Origin: Pogostemon cablin
Lineage: Eukaryota > Streptophyta > Magnoliopsida > Lamiales > Lamiaceae
Length of the DNA stretch: 64,000 nucleotides
Reading direction: 5' to 3'
Assembly: GCA_023678885.1 (NCBI GenBank)
Contig: CM042955.1
Location: 38,965,088-39,029,087, forward strand
Shown piece after piece: positions 34,901 to 47,377 of the stretch. Each line of letters opens with the position of its first letter. Position 1 is the stretch's first letter. The notes beneath the pieces were generated by a model that saw only the letters and a list, made by a program, of their open reading frames with translations, had not been told where the DNA came from and did no database searches. The position numbers were made by a program, and so were the translations under genes.

Positions 34901-36110
34901 ACTGATGGTATCTACTGACACGTTGTGTGTAGAAATCAGAATCACTAAAAGCGTGTAACTAAGTAATGATGAGATTATTATTATGGACATGGGTAATACT
35001 ACGAGAGTAGTGGCTGCTGCAATGAGAGTTATTTATTTATCTTACGATATGAATAAATGATTGATTTTGAGAAATTGTCTTTATGTACATTTTCATAGAA
35101 AGAATTTCATTTCAGTTTCTATACATTTACGGATGGATACACCATTTCATTTAAATGACATGGTCATAGTAATGAAGGATGGAGTTATAATCTGTTGTGG
35201 TACATTGGCGGATAATTTGTACACTCTTAAATCATGTTTATACCACGGATTCAATAAATAGTAATTAATAATGCATCTTCTAATCTTAGTAAGAGAAAGG
35301 AACCTTCGAAGATGAACTAAACATACTTTTGGCATCTAAGACTAGATCAATTTTACTTGAGTAGGATTCAAATGTTCATAGCCGATGGACCGTTGGGTTT
35401 ATCTGAAGTGAAAACTATTTGACTTGCGAGTCTTGCTTGAAAGTAAAATGATTAAAGGCCTTTCAAGGCAAAGGGGTATAGAACCATGCAAAGATATGTT
35501 GGAAATAGTTCATACTGATTTAAGCGGTCCTAAGACTAAACCGACGAGAGGTGGTCATTACAATTTAATCGTGGTGACAAGTACCTCTTAGGATAGTTTA
35601 GGAGCTATTTATCAGAGGATGAGATTAAAATCTCAAGTTGTCTATACCCCAGCTGAATGGTGTGGCGGAAAGAAGCAATAAGACTCTTATGGAAAATGTT
35701 AGAAAGATGATGAGTTATTTGAAATTATTAAATTTATTTTATGGGTATGCCCTAGAAACAACATATCGTATAACGTTTATCTGTTTGTGGGATATCCTAG
35801 AAAAATAAAGGGTGATGATTTATTTAGTCCAAAAGATCGAAGGGTGATGGTTAACACAAACACTAGATTTTTAGAAAAGGACTATATATTAAATCATAAA
35901 CCCATGTATAAATTGTTCTAAAGGAAGTGAGAGGGAAAACACAAAGTATTAGTACCAATTGTATAAGAGGATATATCACAAGGTAAATTGCAACACGTGT
36001 CACGTCTGATACACAATTGCAACTAGTTTCTTGTCGTAGTGGGAGGGTTGTTCGATAATCGGTAAGATATATGTTTTGGGAGAGTCGTGAGACTTGGTCC
36101 CTAGTAAACA
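34901..36110 (+). pseudogene. Copia C pre-integrase and integrase remnant
   Basis: MGNTTRVVAAAMRVIYLSYD, then RNCLYVHFHRKNFISVS and HLNDMVIVMKDGVIICCGTL mark the GAG-pre-integrase domain. TYFWHLRLDQFYLSRIQ (about 35322-35375) is the zinc-binding start of integrase. DMLEIVHTDLSGP (35500-35540) is the first catalytic Asp region (HTDLSGP). The core is deleted after about 35585. TLMENVRKMMSYLKLL onwards is the integrase end. A and F lack the roughly 380 bp from 35300 to 35682 that holds the zinc-binding and first-Asp segments. Confidence 0.78.
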
Positions 36111-36299
36111 TGGAGTTGACCCACGGATACGACGAAGCACTACAAGATCGAAATGCGATATCTTAGAAGTGCAATAATGTTGATATAGAATTGATGAATT
36201 TTAAATCAAGTCTGGGAGCTTGTAGGACCACTAAATGGTATAAAAGCCATTGGAAGTAGTTATACAAAATAAAAGAGGATCATACGGTAAGGTGAAAAT

Positions 36300-37689
36300 C
36301 TTGGAAGCAAAACTTGTTGAGAAGAGGTATACTCAGAAAGAGAGGGTTCGAATATGAGAAAACCTGATTCGCCGATAGCTATGCCTTTGTCGATCCAGAT
36401 TCTTTAATCAGTTACTACTCATATGAAATATGAGGAATAGCAAAAAGATGTCAAGATAGCTTTCCTGAATTAGAAGTCTTGAGGAAAACATCTATGTGAA
36501 GCAACTAGAGTGATTCATTGCAAAGGGCTAAGAGCATTGTGATAGTAAGCTTAAAAGTGTCCATCGATGGACTAAAGCAAGCTTCAAGATCATGAAACAT
36601 CCATTTTGATGAGGAAATCCAGGCATATGGATTTATTCAAAGCGCGGATGTGTCTTGTGTGTTGAAAACAGTGATGAAAACGTGGTGGTATATCTTGTAC
36701 TATACGTATATGATATATTACTCATTGGAGACAATAAAAGAGTATTGTCGGGCATATGGGTATGGTTAATAAAGCGGTATGAGATGAATGACTTAAGACA
36801 AGAAAAAATATCCTTTTGATCACGGTATTACGGATCATAAGAAAGGATGTTATGCTTGTCTCAAGCTTCATGAGATGATACGATCCTTACTTGTTTTAGC
36901 ATGAGATTTTATATAAGGATATGTGTCTTGAGACACAAAAGAAGATAAAGGTGATGAAAGCAGTTCCTTATGCTTCGGCGAATAAGAAAGCTTAATCTAA
37001 GGAATGCTATGCACGAGAATGAATATCTGTTTTGCCGAAGGCAAGGTCAATGGGTATCAAGGTAACCCAGAAATAAGAATATTGAACTGTGGTAAGACAT
37101 ATATTTATGTGCCTGAAAAGTACTAGAAATTATATGTGGGCTTACCGGACAGATTCGCTACTTCTTATGAGTTATGTAGATTCAAATTTTTCAAATCAGA
37201 TAGGGACGGCAGTAAATCCACCTCAAAGATTATGTATTTAATTTTAGGAAGATGAGTCATAATGTGGAGGAGTGTTATATAGAAATATATTTCAGACTCC
37301 GGATTTCATCATGGAAAGATGATAAATTGGAGCCTATAAGGCAGCCAAAGTATCTGTATGACTCTAGAAACTTCAGGATGGACTTTGAAGTGTTTCTAAG
37401 TTTGTCCAAGGTTATCGGAATTTATTTGATGATAATGGTGCAGTTGCACACTTGAAAGAATCATGAGCCCATAAGGCAATTAAACACATGGAGCGCGAGT
37501 ACCACCTGTTACAAAAAATCGTATGATGAGGGAAAGGTTGTTGTCACCTAGATTGCATCAGATGATAACCAAGTAAATCCATTTACAAGGATCTTAAAGC
37601 GAGAGCTTTTGATGGTCATGTAGTGAGAGTGGGAATCAGATGTATGGCGGAAGGCATGCCAGCATAGTCTTTTAGTACAAGTGGGGCAT
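36300..37689 (+). pseudogene. Copia C reverse transcriptase and RNase H remnant
   Basis: Around 36540-36660 the sequence corresponds to the GLKQAS-R-WN.RFDEEI region of copia RT, and about 36690-36720 to the YVDDIL region, here decayed (LYYTYMIYYSLET). RNase H follows at about 37300-37500 (QPKYLYDSRNFRMDFEVFLS, then DNNGAVAHL in another frame). It ends with AGTGGGGCAT, the PPT, just before the 3' LTR. Confidence 0.72.
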
Positions 37690-39082
37690 TGTTGGATTAT
37701 ATACTAAAAATCTAGCTTTTGTATGAACAATGTTACAACAATTTATTTGAAATGAGAATCATATGATCAAATGATTACATCTTATAATTTATTTATATGT
37801 AGATGCAATAGGCCACTTACTTTATACTATAGATAATATGTTGTGCGACAACACGCGGAAGATCATATTATCGGTTTCCTTATGAAGTATAAATAGATGC
37901 TCACAAACGAGATAAACGGGGACTCTCTATCGGGATGGTTGTATTGTGGTTTGGTATTAGCTTGTCTTCACTATAGAATCACATTAGTGCACTTTTTGTG
38001 TATTGAGCAAGACCGCTTGAGATTGTTCGACTTATAATGACTTATAGAAGAACTTTATCTCTGTTATTATGGATGTTCATGCTCTTAATTCCTATACAAT
38101 AATCTCGACATGTAGGGCAATATGTATTTATTTGATTGATCAATGGGTGAGATTTATATGTAATTAAATCAACAAACTCGGTGAGTTGGGAAGTAGTGAT
38201 GTATCTATGGTGTGCTATTGATTGTAGAAGGAATCCATGTCCATTATAAGTTGATGATGTCCCCTTGAGGAGCTCATAAGGATTATCATGTAAACCCTGC
38301 AGGTGGATTTATTCCGGCATGATAATGAGGTTGAGTGGTATTTCTCTCGGATGAGATATTAATTAATGGAGTTGTCAGTAACTTAATTAATTAATGGACA
38401 TTGTATATCTTAAACATGGAGAGACTAACGGGCTCATAATAAGAAGGAGCCCATAACATAATTATGGGATTAGAACAGTAGTGTAGGAATAATATTTTAG
38501 TGGTATATATTATTATTATTGGACTTACGTATAAGCTTTGGACTAAGCTTGGATACTTAAGCCCAATGGAGGCCCAACTCTAATTTCTCCTCTTGGTCCC
38601 TACTGTAGCCCATATATAAGTCATCTCAGCTGTTCGGAAACCCTAATTAATAGATTATTCATGCCTAACAATGTGAGGAGGGTGAGGGAATCGCAGATTG
38701 AGAATATCTCGAAGATCGTCGCCCACACGACATCGAGATTGGACTTGGGAATACAGCAGAAGACTGGAAGGTTGTTTGCTGATGCTTTCTGCCACATTCT
38801 ACGATTTTTATAAAATTGTACAAATATCAGAACAGGACTTGTATATATTCCGAAAACCCATGGAAGAGAGGATCATTTTGACGTGTAGATCACTCAAATT
38901 TGACATCGGATGAGAGAGTTATGCCCAAAATAGTGAGGCTGCGCAGGCTGGTGGCGGGAATTCATCATCTTCAACATACCCTTGTGAAAGGTAATACGTT
39001 TCTTGTTTACTTGCTTCCGCTGCTTGTTAGAAATGTATGGAACTCTAACGGGTCACATTAACTAAACGATTGAACGCCAACA
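37690..39082 (+). repeat. Copia C 3' LTR (1393 bp)
   Basis: TGTTGGATTATATACT..GCCAACA. It differs from the 5' LTR at many sites and by short indels, so C is old. Confidence 0.92.
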
Positions 39083-41344
39083 TAAACGTGACATGCGATG
39101 CAGTTTACTTGTGGTAAATCCTCTTGCAGTCTTGGTACTAAAATTTGTGTTTCCTTTCTCACACCTTTAGAATAACTTATACATGGATTTGTAATTTATT
39201 ACATAGTCCTTTCCAAAGATCTAGTGTTCGTGTTAACAATCACTTTTTCATCTTTTGGGCTATTTAATAAGCTACCCTTTAACTTTCTAGGATATCCCAC
39301 AAATAGACAAACATCATATGCCATGTTGTTTTAGGGCATACCCAAAAAATAAATTTAGTAATTCCAAATAATTCATCATCTATCTAACCGTTTTCATAAG
39401 AGTCGTATTTCTTCTTTCCACCACACCATACAGCTGGGGTATGCCCGGTATAGACAACTTGGGATTCAATCACAATCTCAGATTAATAGCTCCTAACTAT
39501 CCTAAAAGGTACTCACCATCACGATTAAATCGTAATGACCTACATGATATATTTTCCATGATGCTTCACCGCATCGGTCATGTACTCCATGAATTTAATC
39601 ATAGTACTCAGACTTGCAGGGTATCAAATAAATATATCTTGTTTCTAGAATAATCGTCAAACAAAATGACGAACATTCATAACCACCTCACGACAGGATA
39701 ATCTTAGGATCGTATAAATAAGAATGAACCATTTCCAATATATCTTTTCATGGCTCTCTACCCCTTTGCCTTGTATGGATGCCAAAAGTATGTTTAGTTC
39801 ATCCCCGAAGGTTCCTTTCTGTTATAAGGATTAGAAGACGTATTATTAATTACTATTCGTTGCACCGTGGGATAAACATGGTTTTAGAGTTTATAAATTG
39901 TCCACCAACGTACAATAACAGATTATAGCTCCATCTTTCATTATAATGACCATGTCATTTAAATGAAATAGAGTATCCATCCGTAAATGCATAGAAATCG
40001 AAATGAAATTCTTTTATATAACGTATGAAAAGACAATTTCTCATAATGAAATGTTTATTCCTATCATAGGATAAATAAACAACTCCCACTGCAACGACCA
40101 CTATTTTCGTAGTTTACCCATGTACTCAATAATCTCATCATCACTTAGTTGCAGGCTAGTGATTTCGGTATTTACACACAATGTGTCAGTAAATGCCATC
40201 ACTAATCATGCTTCAATAACTACTGAATGAGATACTATCCTTGTTTACTTCTTGATGAAAATTTATTTTCTTTCGCCACTTGTTTTGTCAGAAGTTTCCC
40301 ACCATATACAACTTATTTTAATTCAGGTAAACTTGCTTAAAATGTTTAGGCAAACTATGAAAAATAAATTGAGCTAGGTTTCCCCTTCAATTTCTATTCC
40401 AAGTATTTCTAATTCATTCATCAAGTTAACCATGACCTTTTGCCTTTCCAACTTACTCAAGTATCTGAAGAGTCTTATGAGACCATCATATTTCTATGAA
40501 CCTCTCACCTCTTCACTAAGGACTTAAATAGGCATCAGAAGGCATCCTTAGTGAAAACGCATATTTAATTTCCTAAGCAGTAATAATTGAAATCAAGATT
40601 CTTTTCTAATCATTTATTATGGACCAGTAAATATATTTTCCTTTAGTTAACAATAAGCGAAATAAACTATTCGAAAATTCAGAGAATCAAATAAATAAAT
40701 ACGATGATCAAACACTTCGAATTTAAATTTTATATTAATTTTCTCAAAAACAATATAAAATAAATTCACCGACATCTCACGCACCATGAATTTGCATGCC
40801 ACGTTATTGTGGACGATACAAACCTGAACATTCGCAAGAGAAGATTTTACCCATTAATTCCATACGTCATAATTAATCTTATGACTCAATGATTAATAGT
40901 TGGTTGCCCTTTAGCCATGCAATTTAATATCAGTGACTCCGTTGGGGAGGAAACATATTAATTGTACCTAAGTGTATTCTATTATTTGATACTAAGCACG
41001 TTACCCAAGCTTGTGTGCCTTACAGTTGGAGAAGTCCACGCGTGCTCAAATAACTTCCTATAATCATCAATTATTAATTTGTACCAGTGATCCGCAAATA
41101 AAACTCATCCGTTGGGGAGGAAAGCACTATAACCGACTCATAAGCATACTTGCATCACATTACAAATAATAATTATTTCACGAAATTTATTCTAGTGATC
41201 CGCAAATAAAACTCATCCGTTGGGGAGGAAGACACTAAAATCGACTCATAAGCTTACTTGCATCACTTAATAATTCAACAATGGAGGCCGCGGGATCATG
41301 ACCAATCCCTCTCCCACTTAGTTATTTAACAAGAGGGTTTTTGC
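39083..41344 (-). pseudogene. Copia B integrase, gag and conserved leader, right part
   Basis: Antisense continuation of B after C. On the minus strand it carries the integrase end (near 39400-39300), the HTDLSGP-type region (near 39540), the pre-integrase HLNDMVIIMKD-type stretch (near 39960-39940), gag (about 40740-40240) and then the conserved leader. The leader motif is present as TCCGTTGGGGAGGA at 40938, 41108 and 41216 (complement TCCTCCCCAACGGA). The integrase segment deleted in A and F is retained here. Confidence 0.7.
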
Positions 41345-42614
41345 ATGCATACAATATAACAGATATAATTATGCAAATAAACATGTTATTATTATGACAA
41401 ATAAGGCAGTAAATCAAATAGCACATGCAATCCAAATATATAATAATAATTGACAAATAAAATAATTATAACAATTATATATAAGGAAAGAAAAAAATTG
41501 CCAAATTAGGTTGACTTGGTCAACACTCCAAGCAATAAAATAAGAGACTTGCACAACAAGTAGGTATATCTTGTGGCCTAAGAAAATGAACCCACAAGGT
41601 TCCAAGGGAGAGAAAACTGCTCATATACATGCACCAATCCAATCCTGCCATGTTATCCCATCATACATGGTTCCACAGCATGAACACACGCCGTTCAATC
41701 CTTGTCGTACAATCACCAAAAAAACATGCCATTGCTGCTGGAAATACAGCTGCCAGTTTCTCCCAGCCACCGATAAGCGTCGTCCGTCGGAAATCCCAGA
41801 CTACTGCCGAACATGCAACCTTATCTCGCCAGCTTTTAGCATAGCACAACCACCGAGAAGAATACGACCGCTGCTTACTATGTCGTAGCGGAAAGATACA
41901 CGCCTTTCGCTGTCGGCATCCTTGCTGGTAGCAACAACCAATCATATTCGTCAACATGCCAGGCTGTTGCATCAATCCGCCGTTAACGACAACCAACGGT
42001 AGTAGAATCACCGCCATATCCAGCAATTCTAATGGACACCTCAACTTCCCATCACTAAACACGCCACCAGCAAGTTGTGCTTCCAGCCAAGCCACCTGCA
42101 GCCTTAAGCCGCTCTATGCCAGTTGATACCCGCCGGGAATCTTAGACGACCGCTGGTCAGAAAACACGCAAGGTTGCCGATGCCTGACAGCCAAGTTTAC
42201 CAACACGGTGGTCAGGCTATTGAGCAGCCCGCTTCTTAGCCGTGCCAAAAATATCTCGCCATCCATGCCGCCCTCTCCAGCAGGTAGTGTCGTTGCCTCA
42301 AAATATCAACGCGTCAAGATGCATCCAGACTCTGCAGGATTCTTACCGGCCAAAAGATCCATCGCGCATGGCCCGCCCCTTACAAACATACCGTCCGCCT
42401 CCAGCCATGGTACTTTTCTATTTGTGCCATGCCATGACCAGAGAGATAAGAGCCCCTGCCTGGACACACATGCTCACAGACTTGCCCCACAAAGCAGGAG
42501 GACCCGATCGGAAGTTGCTATGAAAACGTGAAGACTCGCTAGGAAATTCACCGCAGACCTGCCTAGCCAAATAGCTTAATCTATGCCACAACCTTCTGCC
42601 ACCAGCACATCCAT
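41345..42614 (-). other. Variable leader of copia B, GC-rich, no recognised gene
   Basis: The first 150 bp are AT-rich (TAATAATAATTGAC). From about 41570 the composition turns mixed to GC-rich for roughly 1 kb. Long open frames occur on both strands (41661-42095 minus, 42208-42531 plus) but show no known motif or codon bias, and the block lies where A and F also carry GC-rich non-coding leader sequence. The PBS (GCTCTGATACCA on this strand) and the last ~200 bp of the LTR are missing, so a deletion or replacement removed them. Confidence 0.5.
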
Positions 42615-43780
42615 CCAATGGTATATGACACGTCCAGTTTGGAGTTCCACACAATTTTAGAAAAATCATGGAAGTTGATGAACAGCAGCGGCAAACAACC
42701 TCTTGATCTTCTGTTGTATTCCCAAGTCCAATCTTGACGTCGTATGGGCGATAATCCTAAAGATCTTCTCAATCTCATGTTCCCTCAACCTCCTCACAAT
42801 GTTAGCCATGTATAATCAGTTAGATTAGGGTTTTCGGACAGCTGAGATGACTTATATATGGGCTATAGCAGGGACCAGGAGGAGAAATTAAAGGTGGGCC
42901 TCCATTGGGCTTAAGTATCCAAACTTAGCCCAAAGCTTATACTTAAGTCAAATAATAATAATATATACCACTAAAATATTATTACTGCACTACCGTTCTA
43001 ACCCTATAATTACGTTATAGGCTCCTTCTTATTATGAGCTCGACAGTCTCCTCATGTTTAAGATATACAATGACCATTAATTAATTAAGTTACTGACAAC
43101 TCCATTAATTAATATGTCATCCAAGAGTAGTACCACTCAACCTCATTATCATACCGGAGTAAATCCACCTACAGGGTTTACATGATAATCCTTATGAGCT
43201 TCTCAAGGGGACATCATCAACCTATAACGGACATGTATTCCTTCTACAATCAACAGCACACCATAAAGACAACACTATTTCCCAACTTACCGAGTTTGTT
43301 GATTTAATTACATGTAAATCTCACCCATTGATGAATCAAAGAAATACAAACTGCCTTACGTGTCGAGGTTATTATATAGGGATTAAGAGCACGAACATCC
43401 ATAATAACTGAGATCAAGTTCTTCTATATGTCAGTATAAGTCGAACGATCTTAAGCAGTCCTACTCAATACACACGAAGTGAACTAATGTGATTCTATAG
43501 TCAAGACAAACTAATTCCAAATCACACTACAACCATTCCGATAGAGAGTCCCGTCTATCTTGGTTGTGAGCTTCTGTTTATACTTTATAAGAAAACATAT
43601 AATTGATCTTTTGCGTGTTGTCACACAACATATTATCTACAGTATAAAGTGAGTGGACTTTTGCATCGAACATATAAATAAATTATAAGACGCAAGCATT
43701 TGAGCATATGATTCTCATTTCAAATAAATTGTTAAAACATTGTTCATACTAAAGCTAGACTTTTAGTATATAATCCAACA
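42615..43780 (-). repeat. Copia B LTR on the right, truncated
   Basis: Homologous to other family LTRs from its start (complement of TTTTAGTATATAATCCAACA, ending 43780) down to about 42615, where similarity to the GACGTGT.ATATAC segment fades. The 3' ~200 bp of the LTR and the PBS are lost. Confidence 0.82.
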
Positions 43781-43879
43781 GGCTCGAAATGAGAAAGGTA
43801 TATGGATGTTCATCCGAGGGAGTAATCCGATTTCGTTTAAGATGCCCTTCTCTCTCATTGACCTTACTACAGTTTAGGT

Positions 43880-44465
43880 CAATGCAATTTGGTTGATGAA
43901 CACTCATCCCCATGTCGTGATCTCCACTACTTGTTGTGCTAATGGAGATTGGCGTACTTTGGTAGATATGCACCTTGAAGGTATGTATCTTGATTTGGAT
44001 ATAATTCTAGTGGGAGAGCCAGAGGAGTATGAGAAGGACGAGCCATTTCAGCAGCAGCAACAGCAGTTTGGACAGCAGCAGCCGCCACCGTTTGAGCATC
44101 TGATACCTGAGGTACATATAGAGATGCCTCACGATCACGATATTCTAGAGATGGGTATTCCTTCGATGCAGCCACCACCATCGTAGCAGCCACAGCAGTA
44201 TGATTTTTGCCAGGATCGCTTCTACAGAGCGCAATTTCAAATAATGAATGTAAATCAGCAGGAGACGAACAACCAACTTGCTTTGGCGAATACGAATTGT
44301 GCTGCGCTCAACTTGAGGTATGATGCTATTGATAGATAGATGGGAGAGATGCAAGCAAACTATCGAGAGGATGATAGGAAGTTTTGGGTTCTTTAGAGGG
44401 ATTTTGACATATGGTGCATGGAGATTAGCGATGATGATGCTCCGGAGGAGTAGAGTGCGCCAGGT
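43880..44465 (+). pseudogene. D: Gln-rich ORF after pol, possibly Athila ORF-type protein
   Basis: A frame at 43893-44186 reads LVDMHLEGMYLDLDIILVGE, then a run of glutamines, PPPFEHLIPEVH and ends at TAG. The same frame continues with stops: QDRFYRAQFQIMNVNQQETN, then MGEMQANYREDDRKFW. A Gln-rich segment followed by a predicted helical region resembles the C-terminal part of ORFs found near pol in Athila-like elements. That assignment is tentative; no catalytic motif is visible. Confidence 0.4.
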
Positions 44466-45825
44466 ATGTCTCTTTGTCTGATTCCTCTCATCTCCCTTCT
44501 ATTTTTCACTTAACAGGTTGAGGCTTGGCTGGTGGTTAGTTTGGTTTATATCAGATTTATGCGTGAGTAGTATGTACCATATTGTTGATATAGTCGAGAT
44601 TGATGGTGTTGATGGATATTTGTGCACTTGATGATGATTGATGGATTGATATTGACTCTTTAGTGTGAATGTGCGTTATACTTGTGATATATGTTGATTC
44701 TGTTGAAAAGAAGCATGTATTGTTTGTTATTACTTGTAGCTTATACGGGAATTGACGTTGATTGCAGAGTGCTTAGGAAATCTATTACCATGTGAGAATT
44801 TGAGCCTTTTTATCATGATACATCAATGCATGATAGTTTATTCTTGAGGGAATCGTTCATACGTTTGTATTCTAGAACTTGGCTTGGAGTCTTGTTTGAA
44901 ATTCGTGATTAATAGATACTAGGAAATGATATTTGGTCGTTATTGATAATTGAGCCACTTAGCCAAAAGTTATTCTACCTTAATGTATATCATTAGAAGC
45001 CCTGTTGAGCTTTAAAAGCTTTTTTCTTTGGTAAGCCTGTGATAAAAGCCTTTATTACCTTTACTTTAGCTTTGAAATACCCTATTTACTATTAGAGAGT
45101 TGAGGTGAATAAATTTCTAAGTGATGAAAAGAAAGAAAGGAAGGAAAATTGTGCTAGTGATAAGTGAAGAAAGATTGTGGTTAAATCTTGTCTAGTGTAG
45201 TGCCTGAAATTATTGCCCCGACTGCTTGGAAGGGTAGTACCCGAAATTGGTACTCTTATACTTTGAAGAAAGAAGATGTTGAATCCAAGGAAAAGAAGGA
45301 GACGATGAATCGCAAGGATCATGAGAATGATGATGGAGCAAAGAAATAAAGTTGTTTGATGAAAAGAAAAACTCCAAGGTAATTTTCTACTAGTGAATTA
45401 GTCATTTTATCTAAATTCTCCTACCTTTACCAAATAGCCAACATTACAACCCATAAGATAAGTCCTTTGTGATCCTAGTATTGAATTAATGATGAATTGA
45501 TTTTTGAGACCTTTGCCAAGCTTAAGGTTACGCAGACTATATAAATTGATGATGGGTGTATATACTAACCTTGAAGTGTATATCTTTTACACTTCAGTGC
45601 GAGAGTAAACACTTACCTAGTGAGCTAGATAACCTAGCACTCATAGAAGTATTGTGGTTGATCGATGTTTTTACATGGATGAAAATTGTGATGACTGCAT
45701 GTTTTAATTTAATAGATTGCATGTATTATTGAGTTATACATATATGAGGATCTTGTGAATGACACTCTCTTACCTTTGTTTTGATTTTGTTGCCTCGGGA
45801 CGAGTAACATGTAAGTTTGGGGGTT
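44466..45825 (+). other. D 3' non-coding tail and PPT
   Basis: AT-rich, no credible open frame. General layout (GAGCCTTTTTATC.., AAGCCTTTATTACC.., purine-rich AAAAGAAAGAAAGGAAGG block at 45125) parallels the tails of Ath1 and Ath2. Ends with AAGTTTGGGGG, the PPT core, at 45813-45823. Confidence 0.6.
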
Positions 45826-46017
45826 TGATGAGAGTGATAATTCACGTATTTTGAGCTATGATTTGTGTGAAAATTGAGTACGATTTGGGTGATTACCACG
45901 GTAATTTGGTATGTTAATGGAAAATCCACGAATCAGAGGTTACCGAGGCAATTTGAGTATATTTATATAGAAACACAGGTCAGAAGTGCACAAAATTGGA
46001 AAACACGAGGTCCGAGA

Positions 46018-46165
46018 GGCCGCTCGACCACAGAAGGAGTCGCTCGACCAAGACCTTTTGGTTGAGCGAGGCTAGATTTGGTCGAGCGAATGTTTGTACC
46101 GAGTTTCAACGAATAGAGAGGCCACTCGACCACCGCTCGACCTCGCTAGTTTGGTCTAGCTGGGA
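46018..46165 (+). repeat. Inverted-word array CGCTCGACC / GGTCGAGCG in D U3
   Basis: CCGCTCGACCA, TCGCTCGACCA, TGGTTGAGCGA, TGGTCGAGCGA, CACTCGACCACCGCTCGACC. The words occur in both orientations 100-250 bp upstream of the TATA box. Core TCGACC as in H and the window-start LTR, with CGC in front in place of GGT or AAT. Confidence 0.72.
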
Positions 46166-46265
46166 CACGCGGTGCTATTTTTTGTAATTCTGACCCTCCT
46201 GTACGTGAATTGGGGTATTTTCCAAGAAAAAGCCCAGTAAAGGTGCATAAGGAGAGTTCTACAAG

Positions 46266-46273
46266 TATAAAAA
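46266..46273 (+). promoter_or_regulatory. TATA box of D LTR
   Basis: AGTATAAAAAGTGG, 440 bp into the LTR and directly downstream of the word array. Confidence 0.55.
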
Positions 46274-47377
46274 GTGGTGCCGATCACATCAAAAAGGGAG
46301 TTAGATTCCACATCCATCCTACACCACATCCAAACCCTAACTCCATCCTACGAAGCTGTAAAGAGAGATTCGTGCAGCGAATAAAGTGAGAATCAAGTGA
46401 AGATTCAAGACGGAGTGAGAAGCGACAGCGCCCACATCTAGGATTTACTTCGCAACTTAATCTTTCTTGTAATTTTCAAGACTATGGGTAAGATCTATCC
46501 AAACACCATAAACGTTATTCGAAGCGTCATGGGCTAGAACCGCTTTGGTAGTTCTAGGGTTATGAAGGTTTTTATCTAGTTAATTGAACTTCCGTGTGTA
46601 TACTCCGTACAACACTACTTGTGGATTTATTTTATATAAGACTATGCTTTATTAATTCATACTCAGAGTTGTTTTGTGCATCATTAACTATTATGTAAAG
46701 TTTGAATACATATCTTGGTTATTGATTGAGTGTGTTCATGGTTGAGCAGGATTCCATGTTATGATTCTAAGTGAGGGGACTCCGAAGCTTCATTAGAACT
46801 ATCTATATGAATACTTATTAATTAAATTGAATTCGGGTTAGTATGTAGAATAAAGAGGATAATTATATAGTACCTATAAAGGGAGATCATACCGGATTAG
46901 AGTACATAGGGCACAAGAAATAATTGATACTGATAGTACCTAGAAAGGGGGTATAATTATATCTCTTGCTTTGAGGTAATTCACACGTGTTACACGCTTA
47001 TCTGCTTGTGTCTATAGATTAGATTTGCATGGTTTAGTGATGTGTCCATAGTCCACAAGGCAGAGTCGGACATTGACATACGTTAGGGAGATTAATTTGT
47101 GAAACTGGATGGCCCGAAGAGCTACCTATTTTCTCACTCGAGCAACTCTCGTTTATCTCTAGTATCTCTATTTTATCTACTATTTTATTATTTGTTTATT
47201 AGATTAGTTATTACTATCCAATTAAATTGCTAATAATAGTTTCTTAGATTAGATAATAATAAATTGATAACAAAATATCCTTTGGGTTCGATAAATATAA
47301 CTTGGTCACTTATCTAAGCTATAATAACATCCTTCATACTTGGGGATTAAAATTGTGTGTTGAGAAAACACCCATCA

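Larger units (their letters stand above)
31229..39082 (+). mobile_element. Copia element C, complete, nested in B
   Basis: 7854 bp with LTRs 31229-32589 and 37690-39082. Flanking 5-mers are CAAAC (31224-31228) and TAAAC (39083-39087), a target duplication with one mismatch. Removing C rejoins B to TATCAAACGTGACATGCG, matching the equivalent antisense of C itself near 36000-36015. Order: LTR, Met-tRNA PBS, leader with AT-rich minisatellite, gag, integrase, RT, RNase H, PPT, LTR. All frames are broken. Confidence 0.92.
28518..43780 (-). mobile_element. Copia material B, minus strand, enclosing element C
   Basis: Reading right to left: truncated LTR (about 43780-42615), leader, gag, integrase, RT and RNase H remnants, PPT-like AAGTGGGTGAT, and an LTR ending at 28518. 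Element C (31229-39082) is inserted in it. The flanks disagree: CATGT at 28513-28517 belongs to copia A and GGCTC at 43781 belongs to gypsy element D. The two ends therefore do not show one simple insertion; two B-like copies may have recombined. Confidence 0.75.
43781..47377 (+). mobile_element. Athila-like element D, 3' part only
   Basis: Consists of a decayed open-frame region, a non-coding tail, PPT (GTAAGTTTGGGGGTT) and a 3' LTR at 45826-47377. The 5' half is missing where copia B abuts. After the LTR the sequence enters the reverse transcriptase of element E in the middle of a conserved motif, so D had inserted in E. Confidence 0.8.
45826..47377 (+). repeat. D 3' LTR (1552 bp)
   Basis: TGATGAGAGTGATAATTCAC..ACACCCATCA. 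The last ~700 bp are similar to the LTR of H (shared CTTCATACTTGGGGATTAAA near the end). It carries a CTCGACC array at 46018-46165 and TATAAAAA at 46266-46273. Confidence 0.88.

Noticed and set aside
41661..42095. 144-residue minus-strand frame as a captured gene.
   Set aside because: Cys/Arg/Trp-rich translation without a motif; other frames in the same block are equally open. Kept only as a composition finding.
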